Shown here: positions 49,957-61,900 of the stretch, piece by piece
Layout of the letters: each line of letters opens with the position of its first letter
How positions within the stretch are numbered: the stretch's first letter is position 1
NCBI RefSeq assembly: GCF_042477335.2
Contig: NC_091264.1
Coordinates: 31,807,386-31,871,385, forward strand
From: Ovis canadensis
Taxonomy: Eukaryota > Chordata > Mammalia > Artiodactyla > Bovidae
Direction of reading: 5' to 3'
DNA: 64,000 nt
The notes under the pieces: model-generated
Told to the model about the DNA's origin: nothing
Seen by the model: only the letters and a program-made list of their open reading frames with translations
Database searches by the model: none
Position numbers and translations under genes: made by a program

Positions 49957-52900
49957 GTGAGAGACAGCCATGGGAAGAAGGGAGCCCCTGGAGAGGATGG
50001 GGCCACAGGAGTAAGAACAGGAAGAGGAGGGGTTTCCCAGCTCTGGAAGAGCACCTAGTATTTGGTAGACATCAATTTCATTGCAAAGGGAAAATGTAGA
50101 TTAATAAGCCATCACAGGTGCAGAAACAGGATAGAATGATAGCACCTGATTTAGCTGTCTGTTCTCAGGGCAGAGGCAGAGAAGAAACGGGAATAAGTTT
50201 GTGTGTTCTGGTTGGAGATTTGTTAGTTGGTTGTGAAATCACTTTCATGGGTTATAACCAGCATTTTTTTTAAATGTTAAGCATCAGCTCAGAGCGCTTA
50301 GTGTAAGTCTTGTAGTATGAAGTGTATGTTTCAGTTTCACATAGTGTACCTTCATGTCAGGTGACTATGTGAAATGTATCTCTTCCTGGGAGTCTCAGCC
50401 ACAAGTTTGAAAACCTCTGGGGTCTAGGATAGACAGTTTGGGGACAGGCGATGTGGAGAGGTGTAGTGGGGATTGAGGAGAAGATCCGGATCCGGTGTGC
50501 ATTACAGGGAGTCGGGCTCACGTCCTTCTGTCGCTGAGTCAACAAGATGGCATCGAGCAGCACATGGATTTTGACAGCCGCTATACTTTGCTGGAACTGT
50601 TCGCAGAAACCACGTCTTCCGAGGAGCATTGCATGGCCTTTGAGGGCATTCACCTGCCTCAGGTACCCTTGCAGCTGTGGGGGAAAGGCTGTGTACAAGG
50701 GCCAGGGCATGATTTCTGAAAATGTGGTTCAGGACTGCACCAGCGCCAGGGCCGCCTGGGGAACCTACTAAAATGAAGGTTCATACTATCCTCCCCGCTC
50801 AGCATCTCTGAGATGAGAACCCAAGAGTCTGTGTTTTAAGGCATTCCTTGGGTGTTTCTTATGTCAGCCACACTTTGGGAACTGCAGGTGTGGGGATGAG
50901 GCCTTTATCTTTTGCTGAAGAGGCTGATGTCAAGGGAAAGGAGAGGGGCGGGAGCTGGGAGAAGAGGAAGTTACACCATGGACTGTGTCCTCCAGATCCC
51001 AGGAAAACTGCTCTTCTCCCTGGTGAAACGCTACCTGTGTGTCACTTCCCTGCTGGATCAGCTGAATAACAGTCCAGAGCAGGGGGCCGGAGATCAAGGC
51101 TCCCCAACCTCGAGGGAGGATTTGGGCCGAGAGAAGAGCCGGGGGCAGCGGGAGCTGGAGTTCAGTATGGCTGTGGGCAACCTTATCTCGGAGCTGGTGC
51201 GGAGCATGGGCTGGGCCCAGAACCTCAGCCAACAGGGCACGTTGCCACCCCGGCCGACCCGGTCCATCTTTCAGCCCAGCATTTCAGGCCCCAGCCTTTT
51301 ACTCCCCACCATTGTTGCGACCCCAAGGAGGCAAGGGCGGGCCTTCCGCCAGCGCGCTGAATTCTCCAGCCTTAGTGGCTACGGTGAGTACGTGCAGCAG
51401 ACCCTGCAGCCGGGCATGCGAGTACGGATGCTGGATGACTACGAGGAGATCAGCGCGGGCGATGAGGGCGAGTTCCGACAGAGCAACAATGGCGTGCCCC
51501 CTGTGCAGGTGAGCAGGGCCACCGCTGGGGGTCTGTCTGCGTGGGGCATCACTGGGGCTTCACGCTTCACGCTGGGGGCTCTGGCAGGCCACCCAGGGAG
51601 AAAACCCCCAGAGAACTGGAATGTTTTCAAGAGGATCAGTGAGAGACAGGGGGCTGTTGGAGGGCTGGGAGAATCTGGCAGGAGTCGGTAGGCTGTGAAG
51701 TCAAAGAGAAACTCCCTTAACTGGGAGGCAGAACTGATACATCCAGATATCCCCACCCGCAGCAGTGGAGTGGGCTCAGAGGGAGCGTGAGAGCAGAGGC
51801 CTTCCAGGTTAGGAGGAGAGGAGAAGTGGGGCATGCCTTGGTCGGGGAAGGGGGCCTTGTGTGCTAGAGGTTTCCCAGGCCTAGCTGGTGTGCCCCCGAG
51901 GGCTCCACGCCCTGAGTCTGGATCTGGCCGTCCTCTCCAGCTTGCGCAGCTTGGGGTTCTCAGGGCTGAGCCCTCTCTCATCTTCTGCCTCCCTTCCTCC
52001 GCACCAGGTCTTCTGGAGGTCAACGGGCCGCACCTACTGGGTGCACTGGCACATGCTGGAGATCCTGTGTCCCGAGGAGACTGCCGAGGACACGGCTTCA
52101 GCGGCTGCGGAGGAGGGGGCGGGGGCTGCTGTGCCGGGCACAGGTGAGCCAGGGAGGGGACGAGGACACGGTGTCTGAACAGAGGAGGAACAGGCGGCAT
52201 GCAGCCCTCTCAGGACCAGGAGCTGCCCCAGACGTTCAGAAACCCGTTCAGTCCCCTGGCGGAGGCTGAGGCCCCCGGTGCCTGTCTCCCCAGCACTCCC
52301 CTCCTGGGACTGGAAGCCGGTGGACGGGCTCTACTCTTTGCCATACCTCCAGCCCGAGCCTCAGAAGAACGAGAGACTGGGCTACCTGACCCAGGCTGAG
52401 TGGTGGGAGCTGCTCTTCTTCATCAGGAAGTTGGACATATGTGAGCAGCAGTCAATTTACCAGAGTCTTCGGGAGAACCTGGATGAGGTATTACAGATGG
52501 GAAATGCCTGGGGCGGGGGTTTGGGGTGGGGTTAGAGTTGGGATTCTGAAAGGGCCTAGATCTGATAGACAGAGTGCCTGATGAACTATGGACTGAGGTT
52601 CGTGACATTGTACAGGAGACAGGGATCAAGACCATCCCCATGGAAAAGAAATGCAAAAAAGCAAAATGGCTGTCTGGGGAGGCCTTACAAATAGCTGTGA
52701 AAAGAAGAGAAGTGAAAAGCAAAGGAGAAAAGGAAAGATATAAGCATCTGAATGCAGAATTCCAAAGAATAGCAAGAAGAGAGAAGAAAGCCTTCTTCAA
52801 TGATCAGTGCAAAGAAATAGAGGAAAAGAACAGAGTGGGAAAGACTAGAGATCTGTACAAGAAAATTAGAGATACCAAGGGAACATTTCATGCAAAGATG

Positions 52901-55900
52901 GGCCTGATAAAGGACAGAAATGGTATGGACCTAACAGAAGCAGAAGATATTAAGAAGAGGTGGCCAGAATACACAGAAGAACTGTACAAAAAAGATCTTC
53001 ACGACCCGGATAATCACGATGGTGTGATCACTCACCTAGAGCCAGACATCCTGGAATGTGAAGTCAAGTGGGCCTTAGAAAGCATCACTACGAACAAAGC
53101 TAGTGGAGGTGATGGCATTCCAGTTGAGCTATTTCAAATCCTGAAAGATGATGCTGTGAAAGTGCTGCACTCAATATGCCAGCACATTTGGAAAACTCAG
53201 CAGTGGCCACAGGACTGGAAAAGGTCAGTTTTCATTCCAATCCCAAAGAAAGGCAGTGCCAAAGAATGCTCAAACTACCGCACAATTGCACTCATCTCAC
53301 ACGTTAGTAAAGTAATGCTCAAAATTCTCCAAGCCAGGCTTCAGCAATACGTGAACCGTGAACTTCCAGATGTTCAAGCTGGTTTTAGATAAGGCAGAGG
53401 AACCAGAGATCAAATTGCCAACATCCGCTGGATCATGGAAAAAGCAAGAGTTCCAGAAAAACATCTATTTCTGCTTTATTGACTATGCCAAAGCCTTTGA
53501 CTGTGTGGATCACAATCAACTGTGGAAAATTCTGAGAGAGATGGGAATACCAGACCACCTGACCTGCCTCTTGAGAAATGTGTATGCAGGTCAGGAAGCA
53601 ACAGTTAGAACTGGACATGGAACAACAGACTGGTTCCAAATAGGAAAAGGAGTACATCAAGGCTGTATATTGTCACCCTGCTTATTTAACTTCTATGCAG
53701 AGTACATCATGAGAAACGCTGGACTGGAAGAAACACAGGCTGGAATCAAGATTGCCGGGAGAAATATCAATAACCTCAGATAATGCAGATGACACCACCC
53801 TTATGGCAGAAAGTGAAGAGGAACTAAAAAGCCTCTTGATGAAAGTGAAAGTGGAGAGTGAAAAAGTTGGCTTAAAGCTGAACATTCAGAAAACGAAGAT
53901 CATGGCATCTGGTCCCATCACTTTATGGGAAATAGATGGGGAAATAGTGGAAACAGTGTCAGACTTTATTTTGGGGGGCTCCAAAATCACTGCAGATGGT
54001 GACTGCAGCCATGAAATTAAAAGACACTTACTCTTTGGAAGAAAAGTTATGACCAACCTAGATAGTATATTCAAAAGCAGAGACATTATGTTGCCGACTA
54101 AGGTCTGTCTAGTCAAGGCTATGGTTTTTCCTGTGGTCATGTATGGATGTGAGAGTTGGACTGTGAAGAAGGCTGAGCACCGAAGAATTGATGTTTTTGA
54201 ACTGTGGTGTTGGAGAAGAGTCTTGAGAGTCCCTTGGACTGCAAGGAGATCCAGCCAGTCCATTCTGAAGGAGATCAGCCCTGGGATTTCTTTGGAGGGA
54301 ATGATGCTAAAGCTGAAACTCCAGTACTTTGGCCACCTCATGCGAAGAGTTGACTCATTGGAGAAGACTCTGATGCTGGGAGGGATTAGGGGCAGGAGGA
54401 GAAGGGGACGACAGAGGATGAGATGGCTGGATAGCATCACTGACTCGATGGACGTGAATCTGAGTGAACTCTGGGAGTTGGTGATGGACAGGGAGGCCTG
54501 GCGTGCTGCGATTCATGGGGTCGCAAAGAGTCGGCATGACTGAGTGACTGAACTGAACTGAACTGCCTAGGGGAGGGTGGAGTGAGGTTAGAGAACTTAG
54601 AGGTTAGAGAGCTGAGGAATCCTTCCCTGGGGATAAGGCAGAAGCTGGGAGGGTCTAGGAGGCAGGAAGTGTGCAAGGCCCCAGTGGGAGGTGGCCCACC
54701 TCCTGTTACTGTCCCCAGGCCCTTGGTGTCTGCTCCTTCCTGAAGTACATGCGTTTCTGTTGGCAGAGCCTGGGTAAGAAGGCCCTGGGTGAAATCTCTG
54801 TGCCTGTGACCATGGCAGAGAGTCTACTACAGGTTCTCAGGGATCGGTTTGAGGGCAGCACCCTCAGCGACCTGCTCAACTCCCAGATCTACACCAAGTA
54901 CAGGCTGCAGCCCGACGCTCTGAGTGGCTCGTCATCTTCACAAAATCACTCCAGTACCCCAGATCCTGAAGAGGAGTCGAAGTCAGAGGCCACCTTCTCA
55001 GAGGAGGAAACTGAGTCCCCCAAAGTGAAGGCTGAGCCCCCCAAGGCAGAGGCGGAGCCGGTCAAGGGAAAAACCGAGCCGCCCATGGCACAGAGCGATT
55101 CACAGCTGTTCAACCAGCTTCTGGTGACTGAGGGGATGGCTCTCCCCTCCGGGATGAAGGAGGCAGCCAGTGGTGAGTCAGGTGCTGGGAGGGGAGGGCA
55201 GAGAGGTGGGAGCAAGTCCTGGGTGCCCCCCAGAGAAGTGGGTGGTCAGTGGGGAGGGCACGCTGTGGCACGAGATCACTTCTGAGTGAGAAGGTGCGTT
55301 GGGAGCTTGCATCCATTTTCCTTCCTTGGACCTTGATTATGTACAGTCTGTCACTGCTGCCTTCCTTCAGTGTCCCTGGAAAAGGAGGGTCCGTTTTCTA
55401 GAGTATCGTCATCTTCATTGCCTGACTATTAAATCCCTCACACAGAGTTGGGAACGTTCTGGATGCAAGCTACAGTAGTGAACAGGGTGTTCAAATGTCA
55501 GTAGGATAATTGGGCTTGACCGTTAGAGGGTTCCAAGGTGAAGATGCCGCAGTTTTTTTTTTTTAAGCCGCCGCCTTTCCCTCACAACTTTCAGAAATGA
55601 TTAGAGCCTTGCGGGGTCCTGGGCCACGCAGCTCCCTGGACCAGTACGTGGCAGCGGTTGTGGCCACTGTGCAGATCTCCAGCGTGGACACCAGCCTGCA
55701 GCTCTCAGCGCTCTGCGCTCTCTCCCAGGCTGTGGAGGAAGTCACAGAGCGAGACCACCCTCTGGTCCATCCTGACAGATTCCTGAGGTTAGAACCCTGG
55801 GCAGGGAAGTGGGGGTTACGGTGTAAGCTGTCAGCTGGGGGAGGATAGTGGTAGGGAGGGAAGGAGCTAGGAGATCAAGAGTTAGAAAGGCTGGGGGAAA

Positions 55901-58900
55901 GAAGGGCCAGCTTGAGGCGTAACTGAGCAGGAAGGTGGACTGTATGATGGTTAATATTCTGGGAGCACTTGTTCTGTGCCAGGCCCTTGTGCTTAAAGTT
56001 TTATAAGCATTCTCTCTTTAAATCCTCCCATCTGCAGAGGAAAACCTGATGCTATTCTTATCCACCGTGTGGATCGGGGACTGAGGCTTAGAGAATTTAA
56101 GTAACTCGCCCAGTATGACAGGTAGTAGAATCAGGATTCAAATCGAGATCCTTTTGGCTTTTGAGTATTTTTTTTTTCCTCCCTCTCTACTTTCTTCCTA
56201 TTAAATTAAGAAATAATTAATGAATTAATTTGGCCACATCAGATCTCAGTTGTGTCGCGCAGGGTCTTCGTTGCATCATGCAGGATCTTTCATGTGCGGG
56301 GCATGGACTCTCTAGTTGTGGTTTGCAGGCTTAAAGCCCCTTGGCGTGTGGGATCTTAGTTCTCCGACCAGGGGTCGAACCCACGTCCCCTGCATTGCAA
56401 GGCAAATTCTTAACCACTGGACCACCGGGGAAGTCCCCTAAAATTTTTAAAAAATACTTGTTAGTTACAAATAGTACACCATTGTGTTCCTTTTTTAAAA
56501 GATCCAGAGAATGAAAAGTCAAAGTCCCTTTTTACTGCTGTGGTCACACATCCAAGCACGTATCCTTCAGACCTTCTAGAGGCTTACATTTGCTAGTGTA
56601 TTTTGTGCATTTGAGTTTTAGTATATGTGATCACACTCTGTCTGTTTCTGCAGCTGTCTGCCTGCACGCAGTGTGTCTGCATGCGGTATGTCCGTCCGCG
56701 TGGTGCTGCCTCGTTCTCACTGCTGCCTTGGACTCTGCAATATGATTATACTCAAAATCAAATGTAGCCTGAGTTTGTAAAATTTTACTTTCTTGAAGCA
56801 TATAGTTGATTTACAATGTTATGTGAATTTCTGCTGTACAGCATAGTGACTCGTTTGTATATTCTTTTTCATGTTCTTTCCCATTATCTTTTATTTGAGG
56901 ATACTGAATATGGTTCCCTGTGCTATACAGTAGGACTCTGTTGTTTAACCATCCTATATATAATAGCTTGCAGCTGCTACTCCCAAACTCCCTGTCCATC
57001 CCTCTCCCACCCTCCTCCCCCATTTGGCAACTACACGTCTGTTCTCTCACATACAGTGTTCTAAGGGATCTATTTTTCTTCACATCTGCTAGCACTAGCT
57101 ATTATCATTTTCAAAAATCTATCAGGTTGACAACATTTTAAAGTGATTGGTACCTTTTTGTCTTTAATTTCTTGAGAAGATAGGCATATTTGCATGCGCT
57201 TCTTGTATTCTGCTATAAATATTTTTATCCTTTGCCCATTTTCTTATTGGGTCTTTGTCTTTTTCTATTGATTTGCAGACATTCTGGATATTAATTCATT
57301 ATTGCTGTTCCAAATATTGTCTCTTCTATAATCATATTTATTTTCTGAATATAAAATAATATATATGATCCCTATAAGAAAATGAAAGTTATGAGAATAA
57401 CGATCATCTGAAAAGCCTCTATGCAGGGATAGTCACTGTTAACATTTTAGTAAACATCCTTACGTATTTCTTTGTTTATTCATGTGCATCACCTCTGTAT
57501 ATTAACTTGTTTACAGTAAATCAGGGCTCCAGAGAGGGGGATATATATTTAAAATACGTTTGGTTCACATTGTAGTCATCGTAAGGCCCATGGGAGAAGA
57601 CAGAAAGCAGCTCTACATGGGGAGGGACCATTAGAGCTCTGGCCGCTGGTCCCCGTCGGAACTTGGTGGGGTTATGGCTCTGTGGGCCCCAGGATCCCTG
57701 CACCTCCAGGCCTTGAAACCCCAGAACAAATCCTGTTGTCCAACACAAAAGGCAGGAATAAACACAGAACCTTCTCAGTACTTTTGTTTGCGTTATTTCT
57801 CACGATTTGTCTTTTTGTCCTCCATTCCTTCCTAGTTCCCAGACCAACTTCACCATCTCTGTCCAAGGGAGAAAAATGTTAGTCCAGCTTTTTTCCTCTT
57901 GAGACACTCACTGTAACCCAGGGATTCTGCAGGCACCGCTTCCTTCCCTTCAGATCTGCGTTTTCACCTGACCCTTTCTGTAGCTTAAGTGCCCAGGGTC
58001 TTAAATTGGTGGCTAGTATCTTTTATTATGTTGACCTTTTAGATTTTCATGCAGCTATCTTTCTCAACATTTTTTTAATGGTTCCTAGGTTTAAAGAGGG
58101 TCTGTTCCATTCTGGGACTATAAAAATATTTCCTATACTTCCTAAAAATATCTGTGACTTTACTTTTCACATATATTTTAAAATCTGTTTGCAGTCTATT
58201 TTTGCAAGTGGAGTGAAGCGAGCTCCAGCCTTCCTTTTCTCAGATGGATAGCCACATGTCTCTGCCTCACGTTTTACATGGTCCTTGCAGTCCTTACTGT
58301 CTGAGATGCTGCCCTTACCGCTCTTCTCATCTGTTCATCTGTTTGGCTACCCTGTATTTCCAGAGTTTTAATTATTATAAGTTTTTATTTTGATAAGTAG
58401 TAGGGAAGTCTACAGTTATTTCTTTCCAACCAGTCCTTGACTATTCTTGCCTATTTTATTTTCTCTTTCTGTGCCTAAATCTGTCGAGTTTTTTTTTCCC
58501 TCATGATTTTAGTTATATTTTACATTGGGATGCATCATCTGGTGTGCAGCAATAATGAAATAGCTTATTCATAATAGAAACAAAAATATTTCAGTACAGA
58601 GTCTTTGTCAGCATAAGGCTGAGGGCAAGAGTACCCTGCAGGCTACCGTACTCTTATGCACTTGTCGGCTTGTCATTTTTTTCTTTAAGATCTTTTGTAG
58701 ACCAGTTGAAACATTTTTCTCTTGGTAAGGGCATTTTATTTGTTTATTTTGGCTGTGCTGGGTCTTCATTGCTGTGCAGGCTTTTGTCTCTGGCCAGCAG
58801 GAGCTCCTCTCCAGATGTGCATGGGGCTCTCATTGCAGAGGCTTCTCTTTGTGGAGCACACGTTTTGGACTGCACAGGCTTCAGTAGTTGCAGCTCCCAG

Positions 58901-61900
58901 GCTCTAGAACATGACTCACGGGCTTAGTTGCTCAGTGACCTGTGGGATCGTCCCAGATCAGGGATCAAACCTGGGTGTCTTGCTGTTGGCAGGGGGATTC
59001 TTTACCACTGAGCCTCCAGGGAAGCCCTGCCCTTAAAAAAATAATACCTTTTGGGCATTTTGATTTAACATTGTGGTGAATTTGAAAGGATGAGCCAGAG
59101 CTCATCACCCTTTTGCTATATTGCCTGCTCGATAAGGAGAAGAGCCTGAGACGGACAGACTGCAGAGGAGCGGGCAGCAGGATGGAGGGGGTGGGGGGGT
59201 GGACTGGATCTTCATGGACAGGCTTGGACGGGCAGTCAGGTGAGACTCTTGGGATGGGAAACCCCGACGTCTCTCCTCTCTCAGGGAGAAGCTGGTGAAG
59301 ACGCTGGTGGAGCTGCTGACCAACCAGGTGGGAGAGAAGATGGTGGTGGTGCTGGCTCTGCGGCTTCTTTACCTGCTCATGACCAAGCATGAGTGGCGCC
59401 CGCTCTTTGCCAGGGAAGGCGGCATCTACGCCGTGCTGGTCTGCATGCAAGAATACAAGACCTCCGTCCTGGTGCAGCAGGCGGGGCTGGCAGTGAGTGG
59501 GCCGGGCTCGGCGGTCGACTGATGGCCAGGGTGGGCAGCTCAGGGGTGGGCTCTGCTGGTCTTGAGGAGGTTCTCTGGTCATTCGGACAAGGAGGAGACA
59601 TTGGGATGGAGGAGATCCAGCTGGGGAGTCCAGGAGACAAAACACCTCTGTGGAGGCAGGGAGAAAGGTTTCTGAGAATGACTCCCAGGTTTAAAGGTGA
59701 ACAGCAGGGGTGGATGGAGTGGGGAACTCTGAAAGAGGAAGAGATGTACAGAGAAAGATTGGGTTTTTAGGTATGTTGACTTTTTCAGGGCTTTTTATTA
59801 ACAACCAAGTGTCTGATTAAAGGCAAGTTTTTTAGATGTGACAGTAATTTTTAGCCATTTTATCTGAGTGGTCCCGGAACACAGAAAATGCCTCCTCACC
59901 AGGTGTGGGTAAAGCCAAGCCAGCATCGCATTGCAGCCTGGCCAGCCCCAGGCCCAGGGAGCAGGGAGAGGCGGCCCTCGCTCGGGGAGGGAGAGTCGGC
60001 TTCCTGAGCGCTGCAGACAGAGGGTCAGGCTGGTGGGGAGGTCCAGGCAGTGTGTGCTCCGTTCAACCTGAGGCTCCCTGAGGGGACAGGCAGGCCTTGT
60101 CCAGAGCAGTTCTGAGCATGGATGCCAGCAGTCCAGTGAACTGGCGCGCGGGTGCTCTTGAGGCAGTCTATGCCTGGGGGAGGCTGACAGGTCCTTCCTT
60201 TATGGGGCCAGCCTGCTGCTGCTTCTCCCCAGAGCAGCCAAGCATTCCTAGTCCAGGCCAGTCTGTTCAAAGAATTTCCTGATCCTTTCAAAGTGCGTGA
60301 CCAAATGCTTCTAAACTCAAACTCTTGCCCTATAACAGAATTGCATCATTTTGTTTATAACTTAAGGTGTCCAGAATTCAGCTTGGAGTGGGGAGGGTAA
60401 TGTAGCCAAAGGGAGAAAACCTCATTACGAGGTGGCATTTGCTTGATGGGTCCAGCCCTCACCAGGGGATCGTCCTGAGGAGTAAGTTCTTTCCTCCATC
60501 CCAACGAGGTTTCCTCTCCAGAGTCAGCCCTTTCACCAGCCAAGACCTTCTCCACTCTGATGGTTTAGTGTTCATCCTAATTTCAGGTTCTCTGAGAACC
60601 AGCCAACATGTTTGCACATTCTAAGTATTTTTTCCTGTAATTCCAGCCTCACTCTGCCTGTGAGGCAAACCAAGTAGCCTCATCCAGGCAGGCTGGATAC
60701 TGGCTTTGGCGGCCTGGGGATGGGGGTGGGAGTGTTGGCATCCAGGTGGTAGCAGCAGCAGGGCAGAGGCCAAGGTTGCGTGGGGTGGGGTGGGGTGCAG
60801 AGTTTGAGAAGGGCGACTCAGAGCTTCCGTGGTTGGGATCAGGCATTAGAGGAACTCCAGAAAGGCAGGATGACTGGGAGGACAAGAAGTTACAGAACTC
60901 AGCTTGAGGGAGAGGTTTTTCAAAGGGAGAAGTGGCCGAGTGAGACGAAAGACAGCATCAAGCAAAGTCTTGAATACATGTTGAGGCTGTGAAAGGGCTC
61001 CGTCCGGAGGGGACGCTGCAGACGGGTGGCCACCCGCCCCTGCACACGTTGAGCCTTGGTCCTGGCAGAGAGAAGCTGCAGGCTCATGTTACCCTGGAGC
61101 CTTGGGTTTTCTGGTTGGCTTTCTTTTCTTCCTTTTTTTTTTAAGCCTTTTATGTCCCATCACTGCCTCTTTCATTTCTATTTGCAAACAGCTCATTTGC
61201 CCCAGAGTTTGAGGTTTAGAATGCAGCCCGGCTCTCTCTCCTCTTCTGCACAGAGGCCATGCCCACTCCTGACTCTGTCTCCACACCCCCTACTCAGGCG
61301 CTGAAGATGCTGGCCATTGCCAGCTCCTCGGAGATCCCCACATTTGTCACCGGCCAAGATTCTGTTCATCCTTTGTTTGACGCCCAGATGACCAGGGAGA
61401 TCTTCGCCAGCATTGACTCAGCCACCCGCCCGGACTCCGAGAGCCTGCTCCTCACTCTCCCTGCTGCTGTGATCCTGATGCTGAACACAGAGGGGTCAGG
61501 ACCTCCCCTCCTGAATGCCAGACTCCTGTTAAGCCCCACGCCCTGCCGCTCCCCTGCCCCGGGCTCTTGTGTTCCCTTGTGCAGAAGCTCCCTTCCCACT
61601 GTCCCCTCCCTTCCCACCCATCTCTGGATGAAATGTCCTGGCCCTCTCCTGGTGGCTAGAAGAGAGGCCAAGTGGTTGAGGGTAGGGAGGTTCCAGAGAT
61701 CAAAGACCCCTGTCCTTCTTTCTTGGGGTTGGGAGGAGTGACCTGAGGTCAAGAGGCCAGGTGTCTGGCCTCAGAGGGACCCCTGGAACCCCTCTGTCCC
61801 CAGCTGCAGGGCTCCTCCCTCTGTGCCACCCCCCTGCTTCTATCACATTCATTCTCTTTCAATTTCTTCCGGGGACACCTCCCTCTTCCCAGGTGCTCCT

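Larger units (their letters stand above)
55788..59284 (+). other. CUL9: CUL9 intron 8
   Basis: 3.5 kb. It contains a MIR (about 55950-56165), CHR SINEs (56205-56438 and 58737-59027) and L1-like AT-rich blocks (about 56780-57330 and 58000-58500). No recognisable gene. Confidence 0.75.

Noticed and set aside
52574-54543. Three consecutive long open frames in CUL9 intron 6 as possible host genes
   Set aside because: They are pieces of a single BovB reverse-transcriptase frame broken by mutations, not cellular genes.
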